A stretch of 64,000 nt of DNA from Deferribacteres bacterium (GTDB lineage Bacteria; Zhuqueibacterota; Zhuqueibacteria; Zhuqueibacterales; Geothermadaptataceae): contig JACKDF010000004.1 in the NCBI GenBank assembly GCA_020633655.1, positions 434,001-498,000 of the forward strand. Direction: 5' to 3'. Positions 19,224 through 28,437 of the stretch are shown here, in pieces. The translations under genes and the position numbers were made by a program. Every line of letters begins with the position of its first letter. Within the stretch, counting starts at the first letter, position 1. The notes below the pieces were generated by a model, which was given only the letters and a program-made list of their open reading frames with translations, was not told the origin of the DNA and did not search any database.

Positions 19224-20138
19224 ATGATGGAAATCCAGTACATTGATTTGCAAGTAAATGGCTATGCGGGCGTCGATTTCAATTCGGATGTTTTATCCGC
19301 TGAGATGCTCCACAAATCCTGTGCACAGCTAAAAATAGATAACGTCGCAGGAATTCTGGCAACAGTCATTACTGCGGATATTCCAGTGATGCAAGCGAGA
19401 CTGCAACGCCTTGTCTCGTTGCGACAGCAGGATCCTTTGATCGCTGAAATTATTAAAGGCTTTCACATCGAAGGCCCATTTTTAAGTGCAGAGCCTGGCT
19501 TTCGTGGTGCGCATCCGCAAGGCTGGATCCGGGAAGCGAATGTTGACGACATGAAGCGATTGCTTGATGCAGCCGATGGATTGACGAAAATTGTCACATT
19601 GGCGCCTGAAATGGATGATGATTTTAAAGTGATTCGTTTTCTTTCAGGCCAAAACATGTGGGTATCTGCCGGTCACTGCAATCCAGATTATGACCAGCTG
19701 CGTGCTGCTATCGATGCGGGTGTAAGCATGTTTACGCATCTCGGGAATGGCTGTCCGCAAATTTTACCACGGCATGACAATATTATCGAGCGAGCATTAG
19801 CATGCAGGGATGATTTGTGGCTTTGTTTTATCGCAGACGGTATACATATCCCTTTTTTTGCATTGCGGAATTATCTCAAGATTGCTGGTACTGAGAAAAC
19901 TATAATCGTAAGCGATGCCATGGCGGCTGCGGCTGCACCACCGGGGCAGTACAGATTAAGTGAACTGGAGCTTGAAGTCGGTGAGGATCGCATTGTTCGC
20001 GAGCTGGGAAAAGAGAATTTTGCCGGCTCGGCTTGTACAATGTCACTTAGTTATGAGAATTTAATTAATCATGTAAATTGTACGCCTTCACAAGCAAAAA
20101 AAATTACGTTTGAAAATCCATTGGCTGCTATAGCTTAA
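19224..20138 (+). CDS. nagA: Minimal N-acetylglucosamine-6-phosphate deacetylase-like amidohydrolase
   Basis: 304 residues. NagA hydrolyses GlcNAc-6-P to GlcN-6-P and acetate in the cytoplasm. Family motifs are present: YIDLQVNGYAG (start of the barrel), HIEGPFL (Glu83), AGHCNPD (His151), THLGNGC (His172), ADGIHI (His208), SDAM (catalytic Asp231), FAGSA. The small beta-sandwich domain normally built from both ends of the chain (~50-60 residues N-terminal, ~40 C-terminal after NPA-A) is missing at both ends, against ~380 residues usual. No nagB-like gene is nearby, so a divergent substrate is possible. It follows the symporter by 11 bases. Confidence 0.78.
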   Translation: MMEIQYIDLQVNGYAGVDFNSDVLSAEMLHKSCAQLKIDNVAGILATVITADIPVMQARLQRLVSLRQQDPLIAEIIKGFHIEGPFLSAEPGFRGAHPQGWIREANVDDMKRLLDAADGLTKIVTLAPEMDDDFKVIRFLSGQNMWVSAGHCNPDYDQLRAAIDAGVSMFTHLGNGCPQILPRHDNIIERALACRDDLWLCFIADGIHIPFFALRNYLKIAGTEKTIIVSDAMAAAAAPPGQYRLSELELEVGEDRIVRELGKENFAGSACTMSLSYENLINHVNCTPSQAKKITFENPLAAIA

Positions 20139-20183
20139 CGACTTCAATGGAATTTGGTTGATAAGTTTGATCAACACAGTGTG

Positions 20184-20339
20184 AACCCACCCCTGACTGC
20201 TGCTCATCAGCTTCGCTGTTCGCATCAGTCGTCCCCTCCAAGGATGGGATTTATTTCGAGCGGTACTCCTGATTCCCATCCTGGGAGGGGACGATCAGAA
20301 TAAAAAGCGAAGCATTTTTATCCTGATCAGGGGTGGGTT
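20184..20339. repeat. 156-bp MITE-like palindromic element
   Basis: Terminal inverted repeats AACCCACCCCTGA (20184-20196) and TCAGGGGTGGGTT (20327-20339) enclose a second perfect 20-bp inverted pair at 20230-20249 and 20274-20293. There is no coding capacity. It fills most of the 299-base gap between the nagA-like and beta-helix genes. Confidence 0.8.
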
Positions 20340-20436
20340 TTAACCAGACTGAGCAAATTTGATAACCGGTATATTTTAGCACACAGAAAAAAACTTCAAT
20401 CGACAACACCTTTTGAATAAAAAAGTAAAATCCTTT

Positions 20437-23418
20437 ATGACATCGCAAAACAGATACCTAACGCTAATTCTAATCATTCTTTTCTGGATTACAATTTCAT
20501 CTACACAATCTCTTGTCAGCCAGGGGAAAATGCTACGCGGTGAAAAATGGAAAAAGTTCACGCCAACAACCGAACGTGCTGATTTTTATGTTTCTCCTTC
20601 TGGTAATGATGCCTGGTCTGGAAAACTCGCGGAACCCAACAAACGCAAAAGTGATGGTCCCTTCGCAACGATTGCCCGCGCCCAACAAGCAGTAATCGAA
20701 TTGAAACAGGCTGTTTTTACCGAAAAGGAACCACCCGTTGAAACACGTTACATCGGATCACCTCATAAATTCGGCGACGGCAAAGACATTCTCGTTTTGA
20801 TTCATGACGGTTTCTACGAATTGGACGAACCGCTGACTTTTCTGCCTGAAGATGGAGGGGAACGCTGTGAAACGAATATGCCCTCAGGTGCATTTGAATA
20901 CCATAAACTCAAAGATTTTTATGTGACCTATGCCGCATATCCTAATGAAAAACCAGTTATCGCTGGTGGTTTTCGACTTAAAAATTGGGAACGGGCAGGC
21001 AAAACATGGATTGCGAAGACCAAAAATGAAAATGTCGAAAAGCTGGTCGCGAACGGGAGTGCGATGACCTTAGCGCGCACACCTAACGAAGGCTTCTTTA
21101 CACCAGCGGAGACTCCTGTTTCAACGGAGTATTTCAAATTTCGTGATGGAGAATTGCGGGACTGGTCTCCTATGCAGGATAACAGAGTGATCATGTTATT
21201 GCGCTGGCATACGGGAAATAATGCGCTTGCGAAGATTGATACCGAAAATAATATTGCCTATCTGCAAAAACCGGAGGAAGGTATCGTTGTCTCTCCACCG
21301 AGGTATTATGTGGAAAATATACCAGCGCTACTGGACGCACAAGGGGAGTGGTTTTTCGATAAGAAGAAACAAGAGCTGCAATTTATTCCACCTGAGAATC
21401 TCGACGACCCGAATCAGGCGATTATCTTTTCTCCGCAGTTGGATCAGCTGGTTAAAATAACCGGTGAAAGAGATAGGCCTGTTCGCAATCTTCGAATTTA
21501 TGGATTAACTTTTCAGGGCACGAAGGCGGGGAAGAATGCCATTTCCTATGAGTATAGCAATGGCTGCGAACTCATCGACTGCACCATTTCTGCTGTTGGC
21601 GGACAAGCAGTCACTGTTCAACTCGGAAATTACAACACACGCATTCTTAATAATACAATTTTCGAAGCTGAAAACGGCGGAATATACGTTCTTGGCAATC
21701 CCCGACCGGAAAATTGGGCAGATATCATTCAGGAAACCAGAATTGAATCCAACTATGTGGAACGCTGTGGCGGCACCAGCATTTTTGCCCACGATGCCTT
21801 AAATACAACTATTGCACGCAATGAAGTAACGCGAAATCTCGGGCGCTATCCAATCAAAGTTGGGGGATGGTCGAATCTGGAAGAAGCAGTGGATGGTGGC
21901 TACATTGTGGAATACAATCACGTGCACCATGTACAAGAGCGTGCGGACGATTCCGGCGCCCTCTGCACAGCCGGCTTGACCCACAATTCCATTCTTCGCC
22001 GCAATTTGATTCATGATGTAAAAGCGGGTATGTTTAATGATAATGTCGCTATCTGGTTCGACAACATGTCCCTTGGGTGGACTGCCGAAGAAAATATCAT
22101 TTACAATCTTGAACAGGGGGAAATGAAGCTTTGTGCCGCTAATCTCGTCGATAATATTTACCGAAATAATTATCGCATCGAAGCACCGCAAACGCCTCCC
22201 GAAGGGAAAATTCTTGGTGAGCCGAAGTTTGAGTTTGGTGAAATGCAGCTCACAAGAATGGAAGACGGTGCAACGAAGAAGTTCCGCACCGGTGATATGT
22301 TGCAGGCGTCGATCACGGTACGTAACACGGGTTCAACCGGAATCGAGTCTGTGCCATTTTTCATCGATGGACGTCTGATTGAAAAGAAAAATTTCCCAAT
22401 TATTCGTGGAAATGAACGGCAAATTTCGTACGAATTTTACCTGACGGAGTCCGGAGAGCATCGTGTGGCCATAGGCTCTGCAAAGGAAGTGGTCTTCAAA
22501 TGCAAAGGCAAACCGGTCACGGTTATTTGTGATTCGTTGACTTCTTCAGCGACCATCGTGCCGGCGGGTGAGACTGTTACATTTGCAACGCAAGTCCAAT
22601 TTTTGAATTTTGCCAAACGTGAGATCCCAATTCACTTGCTGATTGACGACAAACAAGTTGCTACCCAGAATCTCGTTTTTCAGAACGAAAATGTTAAAAA
22701 TGTGCAGTTCAGGCATCAATTGCCCGCCGGATCCCATGAAATTAAAATTGGCAATTCTCCCACCATTACGGTAAAAGCTTACGCATACGACACGATAGAT
22801 ATCAGCAAAAGCGAATTTCAAAAGTATTGCACCGTACGGGCTGCACCATGCGACATGCAATTTGACCGCAACGCAAACACGTTTTCCCTTAAAACATCTG
22901 GTACCGATTTTTACCATGGGGAGGATTCTTACGGAGCAATCTATTGTGCACAACCCATCAAAGGAAACTTTGTCGCGACGGTTAAAGTCAAGCGCTTTGG
23001 AAAACGGACGAACGAGTGGTTTCGTGCTGGTTTATTCGCACGTAATGATATAACGGATAGTTTTGAATCTGAAGCAGGTAGTCTCGGATCTGTACTTATG
23101 TTTGTAACACCGGGACGAGCCGGTATGAACTGGGATGAATATGGCGATGGCTGCATGCACAAAGCCAATAGCCAGAACCACGATAAAACCGAACCCTATC
23201 CCATGTGGATCAAGCTTGAACGCCACGGCGATAGTTTTTCCGGTTATGTGAGCTATGATGGTGAAAACTGGACTGTATCCCGCCACACGGCAGATATTCC
23301 CGGATTGAATGCAGCAATCCATCTTGGTCTCGCAGCTGGATCGCCTGACCAGAAGCAATACACGGTGGAATTTGAAGATTTGCAATTGCGTGTTGAGAAG
23401 GAAGGATGGAGTAAATAA
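20437..23418 (+). CDS. Secreted parallel beta-helix glycosidase-like protein (GH141-like)
   Basis: 993 residues from ATG 20437; a TTG at 20413 is an alternative and neither has a clear ribosome site. A signal/anchor (YLTLILIILFWITIS) leads to ADFYVSPSGNDAWSG, the hallmark opening of secreted right-handed beta-helix enzymes of the GH141 and related polysaccharide-lyase type. Helix coils with Asn ladders run through ~residues 350-580 (GCELIDCTISAVGG, NTRILNNTIFEAENGGIY). A CARDB-like domain follows (~600-690: GDMLQASITVRNTGSTG), and the last ~190 residues form a DUF1349/concanavalin-like beta-sandwich (EWFRAGLFARND, KLERHGDSFSGYVSYDG). Likely a fucosidase, xylanase or lyase acting on plant or algal glycans; exact specificity not resolvable. 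Confidence 0.75.
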   Translation: MTSQNRYLTLILIILFWITISSTQSLVSQGKMLRGEKWKKFTPTTERADFYVSPSGNDAWSGKLAEPNKRKSDGPFATIARAQQAVIELKQAVFTEKEPPVETRYIGSPHKFGDGKDILVLIHDGFYELDEPLTFLPEDGGERCETNMPSGAFEYHKLKDFYVTYAAYPNEKPVIAGGFRLKNWERAGKTWIAKTKNENVEKLVANGSAMTLARTPNEGFFTPAETPVSTEYFKFRDGELRDWSPMQDNRVIMLLRWHTGNNALAKIDTENNIAYLQKPEEGIVVSPPRYYVENIPALLDAQGEWFFDKKKQELQFIPPENLDDPNQAIIFSPQLDQLVKITGERDRPVRNLRIYGLTFQGTKAGKNAISYEYSNGCELIDCTISAVGGQAVTVQLGNYNTRILNNTIFEAENGGIYVLGNPRPENWADIIQETRIESNYVERCGGTSIFAHDALNTTIARNEVTRNLGRYPIKVGGWSNLEEAVDGGYIVEYNHVHHVQERADDSGALCTAGLTHNSILRRNLIHDVKAGMFNDNVAIWFDNMSLGWTAEENIIYNLEQGEMKLCAANLVDNIYRNNYRIEAPQTPPEGKILGEPKFEFGEMQLTRMEDGATKKFRTGDMLQASITVRNTGSTGIESVPFFIDGRLIEKKNFPIIRGNERQISYEFYLTESGEHRVAIGSAKEVVFKCKGKPVTVICDSLTSSATIVPAGETVTFATQVQFLNFAKREIPIHLLIDDKQVATQNLVFQNENVKNVQFRHQLPAGSHEIKIGNSPTITVKAYAYDTIDISKSEFQKYCTVRAAPCDMQFDRNANTFSLKTSGTDFYHGEDSYGAIYCAQPIKGNFVATVKVKRFGKRTNEWFRAGLFARNDITDSFESEAGSLGSVLMFVTPGRAGMNWDEYGDGCMHKANSQNHDKTEPYPMWIKLERHGDSFSGYVSYDGENWTVSRHTADIPGLNAAIHLGLAAGSPDQKQYTVEFEDLQLRVEKEGWSK

Positions 23419-23458
23419 TAAACTTTACTCACGGAATGCATTAAATCGGAGATTTTGA

Positions 23459-24841
23459 ATGCAAACAAAAACACACGGCATGTTAACCAAAGGCGAACTC
23501 AGCACCCTGGTTCAGGAAAACCAGATTGAAACGGTGCTCGTTGTGTTTACAGATCATTACGGCCGTTTTATGGGAAAGCGCTACGACGCCGAGTTCTTTA
23601 TCAGCTCGGCAGCGAAACACGGCGCCCATTCCTGCGATTATCTGCTGACGGTTGACATGGAAATGAATCCAGTCCCGGGTTACAAATTTGCCAATTGGGA
23701 GCTGGGTTATGGTGATTTTAAATTAGTACCGGATTTTAAAACTTTGCGCGTTGCGAACTGGCTCGACAAATCGGCGCTTGTGCTGTGCGATATTGTGGAT
23801 GAAAAATCGGGTGAAAGAATCACTATTGCGCCGCGTTCCATTTTGCGACGGCAAATCGAAAAGGCCGAATCGCTGAATTATTCGGCTAACGCCGGATCAG
23901 AACTGGAATATTATATTTTTGAAGATTCCTATAAAAATGCCGCAGAAAAAGGCCATACCGGGCTTGCCCCGTTTGGCTGGTACATCGAAGATTACCATAT
24001 GCTGCAGGGAAGCCGCACGGAAGCGCTGCATGGCGCTGTACGAAAACACCTGAAGTATTCCGGGATTCCCGTTGAAACCTCAAAAGGAGAGTGGGGTGTC
24101 GGCCAACACGAAATCAACCTGCGTTATGCGGATATTTTGACGATGGCTGACAGGCACAATATTTACAAACAATGCCTGAAGGAAGTCGCCGACCAGCAGG
24201 GACTGAGTGTGACTTTCATGGCGAAGGTTGCCGCGGATCAGGCGGGTTCCAGTTGCCATTTACATGTGAGTTTGTTGCAGGAAGGGGAAAATATTTTTCA
24301 GGGCAACAACCACATTGGTGATCTGCAGGTTTCTGATGAATTTCGCTGGTTTCTCGGTGGCTGGATGGCGCATGTTCCGGAATTGATGGTTTTTTATGCA
24401 CCGACGGTGAATTCCTATAAAAGATACCAGTCCGCATCCTGGGCGCCAACGCGTTTGGCCTGGAGCCATGACAACCGGACAGCCGGCTTTCGTATCGTTG
24501 GCTCCGAAAAAAGCCTGCGTATCGAATGCAGAATTCCCGGAGCGGACTGCAATCCATACCTTGCCTTTGCTGCTGCGCTGGCCTCAGGGCTGGACGGAAT
24601 TGAAAATAAAACAGAACCACCGGCACTTTTTACAGGTGATGTCTATGCTGCTGAGCACGTTCCGGAAGTGCCAAAGACTTTAAATCACGCGATTGGCTTA
24701 TTTGCGAATTCGGAATTTGCACGATCAGTGTTTGGCGATGATGTTGTCGATCACTACTCACATTTCTTTCGCATGGAACAGCAGGCATTCGATAATGCTG
24801 TGACCGACTGGGAAAGAAAACGCTATTTTGAGCGAATTTAA
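23459..24841 (+). CDS. Glutamine-synthetase-like gamma-glutamyl-amine ligase (PuuA/GlnA4-like)
   Basis: 460 residues, close to the gamma-glutamylpolyamine/ethanolamide synthetase branch of the GS family rather than housekeeping GlnA. It makes a gamma-glutamyl amide from glutamate, ATP and an amine. N-terminal beta-grasp domain ends with HYGRFMGKRY; the catalytic barrel has ANAGSELEYYIFE, GVGQHEINLRYADIL, SSCHLHVSLL and KSLRIECRIPGADCNPYLA. The C-terminal VTDWERKRYFERI is typical of the amine-glutamylating branch. It starts at ATG 23459 behind CGGAGA and is followed after 24 bases by an aldehyde dehydrogenase. Known relatives act on putrescine (PuuA), ethanolamine (Streptomyces GlnA4) or isopropylamine (IpuC); the amine here is unknown. 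Confidence 0.85.
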   Translation: MQTKTHGMLTKGELSTLVQENQIETVLVVFTDHYGRFMGKRYDAEFFISSAAKHGAHSCDYLLTVDMEMNPVPGYKFANWELGYGDFKLVPDFKTLRVANWLDKSALVLCDIVDEKSGERITIAPRSILRRQIEKAESLNYSANAGSELEYYIFEDSYKNAAEKGHTGLAPFGWYIEDYHMLQGSRTEALHGAVRKHLKYSGIPVETSKGEWGVGQHEINLRYADILTMADRHNIYKQCLKEVADQQGLSVTFMAKVAADQAGSSCHLHVSLLQEGENIFQGNNHIGDLQVSDEFRWFLGGWMAHVPELMVFYAPTVNSYKRYQSASWAPTRLAWSHDNRTAGFRIVGSEKSLRIECRIPGADCNPYLAFAAALASGLDGIENKTEPPALFTGDVYAAEHVPEVPKTLNHAIGLFANSEFARSVFGDDVVDHYSHFFRMEQQAFDNAVTDWERKRYFERI

Positions 24842-24865
24842 AGCTATTTCAAAAGGATTGAATGC

Positions 24866-26257
24866 ATGAGAGAGACATTTAAAGTAATTTCTCCCATCGA
24901 TAATCATGTTTATGTGGAGCTTGAACGGCACAATGACAAGGATATCGAAAATGCGGTGCAAAATGCTGTCAATGCGCAGGCGTCTTGGAAAAATACACCT
25001 TTGGCGGATCGAATTTCCATCGTGAAAAAGTTCGCTGAAGCAATCCAAAATGATAGTGAGCGCATAAGCGAAGAATTGTGCTGGCAAATGGGGCGCCCAA
25101 TCCGCTATGCACCCGGGGAAGTCCGTGGAACAATTGAGCGCACGTTGGGCATGGTGGATCTTGCAGAATCTGCACTTGCAGATATCGCAGTGGCAGAGAA
25201 ACCAGGATTTACACGTTTTATCAAACGGGAACCACTTGGCGTTGTCTTTGTTGTGCCCGCATGGAATTATCCTTATCTCATTGCTGTAAACAGCATTGTT
25301 CCGGCGTTGCTTGCCGGAAACGCTGTCATTTTGCGCCACAGTGCACAAACGCCTCTCGTGGCCGAACGCTTTGCAGATGCATTCAAAAAAGCTGGATTGC
25401 CACAGCATCTGTTTCAAGTACTCCACCTTAGTCACAAAGACACGGCTCGCGTTATACGGGACCACCGTGTGCAGTTTGTTGCATTTACTGGATCCGTGCA
25501 AGGCGGCTACGATATCAAAAAAGTGGCACAGGAACGTTTTATTGGCGTCGGATTGGAGCTTGGTGGAAAAGATCCGGCCTATGTTTGTGAAGACACGCCC
25601 TTCGATTTCACGGTCGAGAATCTGGTTGATGGTGCTTTTTTTAACAGTGGTCAATCCTGTTGCGGCATTGAACGAATTTACGTTCACCATGCCGTCTATC
25701 AAAAATTTGTAGAGGCCTTTGTTGATCTGACAAAGAAATACAAACTCAACAACCCAATGAAAGAAGAAACAACGATCGGCCCGATGGCAAAACAAAGTGG
25801 TGCCGATTTTCTCAAAAAGCAAATTCGCGAGGCCATCGAAGCCGGCGCTGAAGCGTTGATAAAACCCTCCCTTTTTCCTGAAACCGAATTGGGCAATAAT
25901 TATTGCGCACCCCAGGTTTTGGTGAATGTTGATCACAGCATGTCATTTATGATCGATGAAAGTTTTGGTCCGGCTGTTGGTATCATGAGCGTTGAGAGCG
26001 ATGCCGAAGCAATTCGCCTGATGAACGACAGCCCGTACGGATTGACTGCCTCAATCTGGACGGATTCTGAAGATCGTGCTTTAACCATCGGTGACCAGAT
26101 CGATACCGGTACCTGGTTTATGAATCGCTGTGATTACCTGGATCCATACCTTGCCTGGGTTGGGGTTAAAGATTCGGGACATGGCTGTACATTGTCCCGC
26201 GTTGGTTTCGAACAGTTAACAAGACCAAAGTCTTATCATTTACGGGTTAAAATTTAA
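24866..26257 (+). CDS. NAD(P)+-dependent aldehyde dehydrogenase
   Basis: 463 residues, slightly short for the family. Motifs: PAWNYPYLIAVNSIVPALLAGN (substrate/Rossmann entry), FTGSVQGG (nucleotide binding), LELGGKDPAYV (general-base Glu) and FNSGQSCCGIERIYV (catalytic Cys, first or second of the pair), then DESFGPAVGIM. The lone deviation is a double Cys at the active site, common in the gamma-glutamyl-aldehyde/glycine-betaine-type relatives. No signal peptide: cytoplasmic. Sandwiched between the GS-like ligase (24 bases) and the Fe-type alcohol dehydrogenase (14 bases), it likely oxidises the aldehyde made by that dehydrogenase. Confidence 0.92.
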   Translation: MRETFKVISPIDNHVYVELERHNDKDIENAVQNAVNAQASWKNTPLADRISIVKKFAEAIQNDSERISEELCWQMGRPIRYAPGEVRGTIERTLGMVDLAESALADIAVAEKPGFTRFIKREPLGVVFVVPAWNYPYLIAVNSIVPALLAGNAVILRHSAQTPLVAERFADAFKKAGLPQHLFQVLHLSHKDTARVIRDHRVQFVAFTGSVQGGYDIKKVAQERFIGVGLELGGKDPAYVCEDTPFDFTVENLVDGAFFNSGQSCCGIERIYVHHAVYQKFVEAFVDLTKKYKLNNPMKEETTIGPMAKQSGADFLKKQIREAIEAGAEALIKPSLFPETELGNNYCAPQVLVNVDHSMSFMIDESFGPAVGIMSVESDAEAIRLMNDSPYGLTASIWTDSEDRALTIGDQIDTGTWFMNRCDYLDPYLAWVGVKDSGHGCTLSRVGFEQLTRPKSYHLRVKI

Positions 26258-26271
26258 TCCTGGAGCATGAA

Positions 26272-27426
26272 ATGCCAGATTTACGTCATAAATACAATTT
26301 CCCTACACATATTGAATATGGTCCGGGAGCGATGCTGGATTTACCAAAATTAATTAAAAATGCTGGTTTAAAAAAAGGTTTGCTGGTAACGGATGCCGGC
26401 ATTGAAAAAGTGGGAACGCCGGAAAGCCTGCGTCAAGCCTTTGCAAAAGAAAATATTGAAACCGTGACATTTAGCGATGTGCAATCGAACCCCACCGACA
26501 ATGACGTGTATCGCGGGACTGAAGTTTATAAAAAAGCGAAGTGTGAGTTCATCGTCGGTTTGGGTGGTGGCTCGCCCATCGACGCTGGGAAAGCCATGAA
26601 ATGTCTCGCAACACATGATGGCCCGTTGGAAAAATACGATGATAGCAAAGGCGGCGACCGTTTTATAACCAATTCAATGCCCTCGTTTTACGCCATCCCG
26701 ACGACTGCGGGAACCGGCAGTGAAGTTGGCCGCAGTTCGGTGATCACGATTGGAAAAACCAATAAAAAAACCATCATTTTCGCGCCTACACTCATGCCGG
26801 ATATTGCAGTGCTTGATCCCGATGTCACCCGTTCTTTGCCAGCGCATCTCACCGCCGCCACCGGTGTCGATGCCTTTGTGCACAATCTGGAAGCCTATTT
26901 AATGCCGGAATTTCATCCATTTGCGGATGCCCTGGCAAAAGAAGCGATGCAGCGTATTGTTGAAAATTTGCCCATCGCTGTAAAAAATGGGAACGATATA
27001 AAAGCACGGGGAGAAATGCTTGTGGCCTCCGCAATGGGGGCAACAGCCTTTCAAAAAGGCCTCGGCGTCAATCACTCCATAGCACACGCGCTTGGCGTGA
27101 TTTTTAATATGCACCATGGATTGGCCAACGCGGCAGTTCTCATCGAGGTGATGAAATACAACGCCGAACAAAAAACTTCTGCGGATAAATTAGCTTCATT
27201 AGGATACATTTTCCGTGTGGAAGCCGATGCGCAGGCTGTAATTGCTGCAATGCGGGATTGGCAAGTTTCGCTTGGATTGCCTGTCGATCTCAAGCAATTC
27301 CCGATTAAAAAAACAGATATTCCCGCAATTGAAGAATATGCGCTTGGTGATCCATGCTGCCCGTTAAATCCCCGAAAAGTTGAAAAGGGCGATGTCGCCA
27401 GAATACTGGAAAATTTGTGTTCATAG
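26272..27426 (+). CDS. Iron-containing (group III) alcohol dehydrogenase
   Basis: 384 residues, usual length. EYGPGAMLDLPKLI opens the Rossmann-like half; VGLGGGSPIDAGKAMK binds the dinucleotide; PTTAGTGSEVGRSSVI is the family signature. Metal ligands are expected in the ATGVDAFVHNLEAY Asp/His region, GLGVNHSIAHALG and FNMHHGLANA. The C-terminus ends normally. CTGGAG lies just upstream of the ATG. Tightly spaced behind the aldehyde dehydrogenase, it suggests a primary alcohol to aldehyde to acid sequence, possibly on a gamma-glutamylated amino alcohol. Confidence 0.92.
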   Translation: MPDLRHKYNFPTHIEYGPGAMLDLPKLIKNAGLKKGLLVTDAGIEKVGTPESLRQAFAKENIETVTFSDVQSNPTDNDVYRGTEVYKKAKCEFIVGLGGGSPIDAGKAMKCLATHDGPLEKYDDSKGGDRFITNSMPSFYAIPTTAGTGSEVGRSSVITIGKTNKKTIIFAPTLMPDIAVLDPDVTRSLPAHLTAATGVDAFVHNLEAYLMPEFHPFADALAKEAMQRIVENLPIAVKNGNDIKARGEMLVASAMGATAFQKGLGVNHSIAHALGVIFNMHHGLANAAVLIEVMKYNAEQKTSADKLASLGYIFRVEADAQAVIAAMRDWQVSLGLPVDLKQFPIKKTDIPAIEEYALGDPCCPLNPRKVEKGDVARILENLCS

Positions 27427-27455
27427 TGGACGTTGGCAGACCGTGCGAAAATGTA

Positions 27456-27500
27456 AAGTTCAACTGGGCACTGAGCTTGTCGATGTGCCCGGTTGAACTT
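27456..27500. repeat. REP-like hairpin
   Basis: AAGTTCAACTGGGCAC (27456-27471) pairs with GTGCCCGGTTGAACTT (27485-27500), one G-T wobble. The loop carries TGAGCTTGTCGA, a core seen in widespread intergenic palindromes of many bacteria. It occupies the gap between the alcohol dehydrogenase and the HAD gene and could also shape transcript ends. Confidence 0.7.
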
Positions 27501-27582
27501 AATTCGGTTTCGACAGATTCAGCCTTCGTGCTTTTACCAAGTTGTTGATTTGCAAATATTTACTCTAAACTGGAACTGATAC

Positions 27583-28329
27583 ATGATAAAAGGTATTACA
27601 TTCGATCTCTGGGACACGGTATTCATTGATGATTCTGACGAACCAAAGCGTAAAGCTGCCGGTCGACCGACGAAACCGATAGAACGGCGCCAAATAGTAC
27701 ATCAATTTATTAATAAACATAAATCTGTTTCTCTTGAAATTGTGACCGCAGTATATGACGCAGTAGATGCAGCTTTCCGCAAGGTCTGGCACGAACAATT
27801 TGTTACATGGACGGTGCACGAGCGCTTGTCAATTATTCTGAAAGGTTTAAAGGTTGAATTGCCGGAGAGCGAAATGAATGAGCTTGTGCGCTTGCACGAA
27901 GAAATGGAGCTGGAATTCAAGCCGGATTTTATTCCCGGCGTTCATGAGGCGATTCGTTCCCTGAGCAAGAAATACAAACTCTGTGTGATCTCGGATACGA
28001 TCTTTAGTCCAGGCCGTGCATTGCGGGAGTTGCTTGCTTCGGAAGATATCCTTCAATACTTCGCTGGTTTCGTTTTTTCCGATGAAATTGGATTTTCCAA
28101 GCCGCATCCGGATGTCTTTAAAAATGCTGCACAACTACTCGATCTGCAAATGAACGAACTGGTGCACATCGGCGACCGGGAACACAATGACATAACCGGT
28201 GCACACGAGCATGGATTGAAAGCCGTTTTGTGCACAGCAGCCATCGATCGCGATAGCGCAAACACCAAAGCCGATGGCATGTTTTCGGATTACGGTGAAT
28301 TGCAAAAAATCATTGATGGACTTTCTTGA
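27583..28329 (+). CDS. HAD-superfamily hydrolase (phosphatase-like)
   Basis: 248 residues. Motif I is GITFDLWDTVF (nucleophile Asp, acid/base Asp replaced by Trp-Asp spacing typical of DxWDT members), motif II is CVISDT, motif III lysine lies in GFSKPHPDVF, and motif IV is HIGDREHNDITGA. The inserted helical cap (~residues 40-110) marks a subclass I HAD such as phosphoglycolate, haloacid or phosphonatase-like enzymes. Start ATG 27583 follows TGGAAC. Lying among the amine/alcohol-oxidising genes and an organophosphate-type transporter, it may dephosphorylate the imported substrate; this is inference. Confidence 0.85.
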   Translation: MIKGITFDLWDTVFIDDSDEPKRKAAGRPTKPIERRQIVHQFINKHKSVSLEIVTAVYDAVDAAFRKVWHEQFVTWTVHERLSIILKGLKVELPESEMNELVRLHEEMELEFKPDFIPGVHEAIRSLSKKYKLCVISDTIFSPGRALRELLASEDILQYFAGFVFSDEIGFSKPHPDVFKNAAQLLDLQMNELVHIGDREHNDITGAHEHGLKAVLCTAAIDRDSANTKADGMFSDYGELQKIIDGLS

Positions 28330-28346
28330 TTTAGTGCATATAAAAA

Positions 28347-28402
28347 GTATGTAGTTCAGCCTTTAGGCTGACTTTTTCCAAGCTAAAGCTTGAACTACAT
28401 AC
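28347..28402. repeat. REP/MITE-like element (ttcag/ctaaag family)
   Basis: Outer repeats GTATGTAGTTCA (28347-28358) and TGAACTACATAC (28391-28402) enclose two small palindromes, AGCCTTTAGGCT and AAGCTAAAGCTT. The layout matches the element at 36043-36109 and the palindromes beside the IS200-type transposase. Confidence 0.8.
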
Positions 28403-28437
28403 GCATTCTACAAAACTTTTTGAAACCTGGAAATTAC

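Noticed and set aside
24758..25936. Long minus-strand open frame (392 codons) opposite the GS-like and aldehyde dehydrogenase genes
   Set aside because: It lacks family motifs and lies wholly antisense to two well-supported genes with clear catalytic residues.
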